From DATBFX01 sp036558305 (GTDB lineage Bacteria; Chloroflexota; Chloroflexia; Thermomicrobiales; UBA6265), in contig DATBFX010000625.1 of NCBI GenBank assembly GCA_036558305.1, positions 1 to 14,922 of the forward strand: a DNA stretch of 14,922 bases. The letters are read 5' to 3'. Of this stretch, positions 14,922 through 14,922 are shown piece after piece; the first letter of the stretch is position 1, and the number at the start of each line of letters is the position of its first letter. The notes beneath the pieces were generated by a model that searched no databases, had not been told where the DNA came from, and worked only from the letters and a program-made list of their open reading frames with translations. The translations under genes and the position numbers were made by a program.

Positions 14922-14922
14922 G

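Noticed and set aside
1..14922. CRISPR array, tRNA, rRNA, insertion sequence, attachment site or origin
   Set aside because: Reading the gaps showed no regularly spaced repeats, cloverleaf sequence, transposase motifs or integrase. All gaps are under 300 bases and carry only short inverted or direct repeats.

Overview
The window is high-GC bacterial chromosomal DNA. Almost every gene reads leftward on the minus strand, most have strong AGGAGG-type ribosome binding sites, and packing is tight. I see no phage, transposon, CRISPR or RNA gene. Codon style and gene content (tandem UspA proteins, bacterial P2-type ATPases, PPDK, an erythromycin-esterase-family protein) would fit a Chloroflexota lineage such as Thermomicrobia or an actinobacterium. 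This is a guess from gene content, not a phylogenetic result.

Layout from left to right: (1) 1-745, minus, N-terminal part of a secreted serine beta-lactamase-family hydrolase that runs off the left edge; (2) 919-3546, minus, pyruvate phosphate dikinase; (3) 3734-4744, minus, tandem-domain universal stress protein; (4) 5007-5243, plus, a 78-residue protein with two CxxC pairs, the only plus-strand gene; (5) 5281-5311, a hairpin between the convergent genes; (6) 5334-13135, minus, a five-gene run transcribed as UspA-HTH fusion, ABC ATPase, ABC-2 permease, a Na,K-ATPase-like P-type ATPase, then a Ca-type P-type ATPase; the last four overlap by 4, 1 and 11 bases; (7) 13343-13921, minus, a protein with an excisionase/MerR-like C-terminal domain; (8) 14058-14921, minus, C-terminal part of an erythromycin-esterase-family protein that runs off the right edge. 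Gaps between genes are all under 300 bases. They contain a nested hairpin just upstream of the hydrolase gene, two smaller inverted repeats upstream of the five-gene run, and repeated GTCAC elements, some with an 11-base period.

Taken together, the genes look like a stress or energy-limitation island: PPDK links pyruvate and PEP with PPi/ATP economy, two universal stress proteins bind nucleotides, and two different cation pumps plus an ABC exporter handle ions or toxic solutes. The mix of UspA proteins, a CtpF-like P2A ATPase and an erythromycin-esterase-family protein recalls the mycobacterial DosR dormancy regulon, although no DosR box was recognised here. The most unusual points are the UspA-HTH fusion heading the pump operon, and the coupling of a P2C (Na,K-ATPase-like) pump with a P2A (Ca-like) pump.
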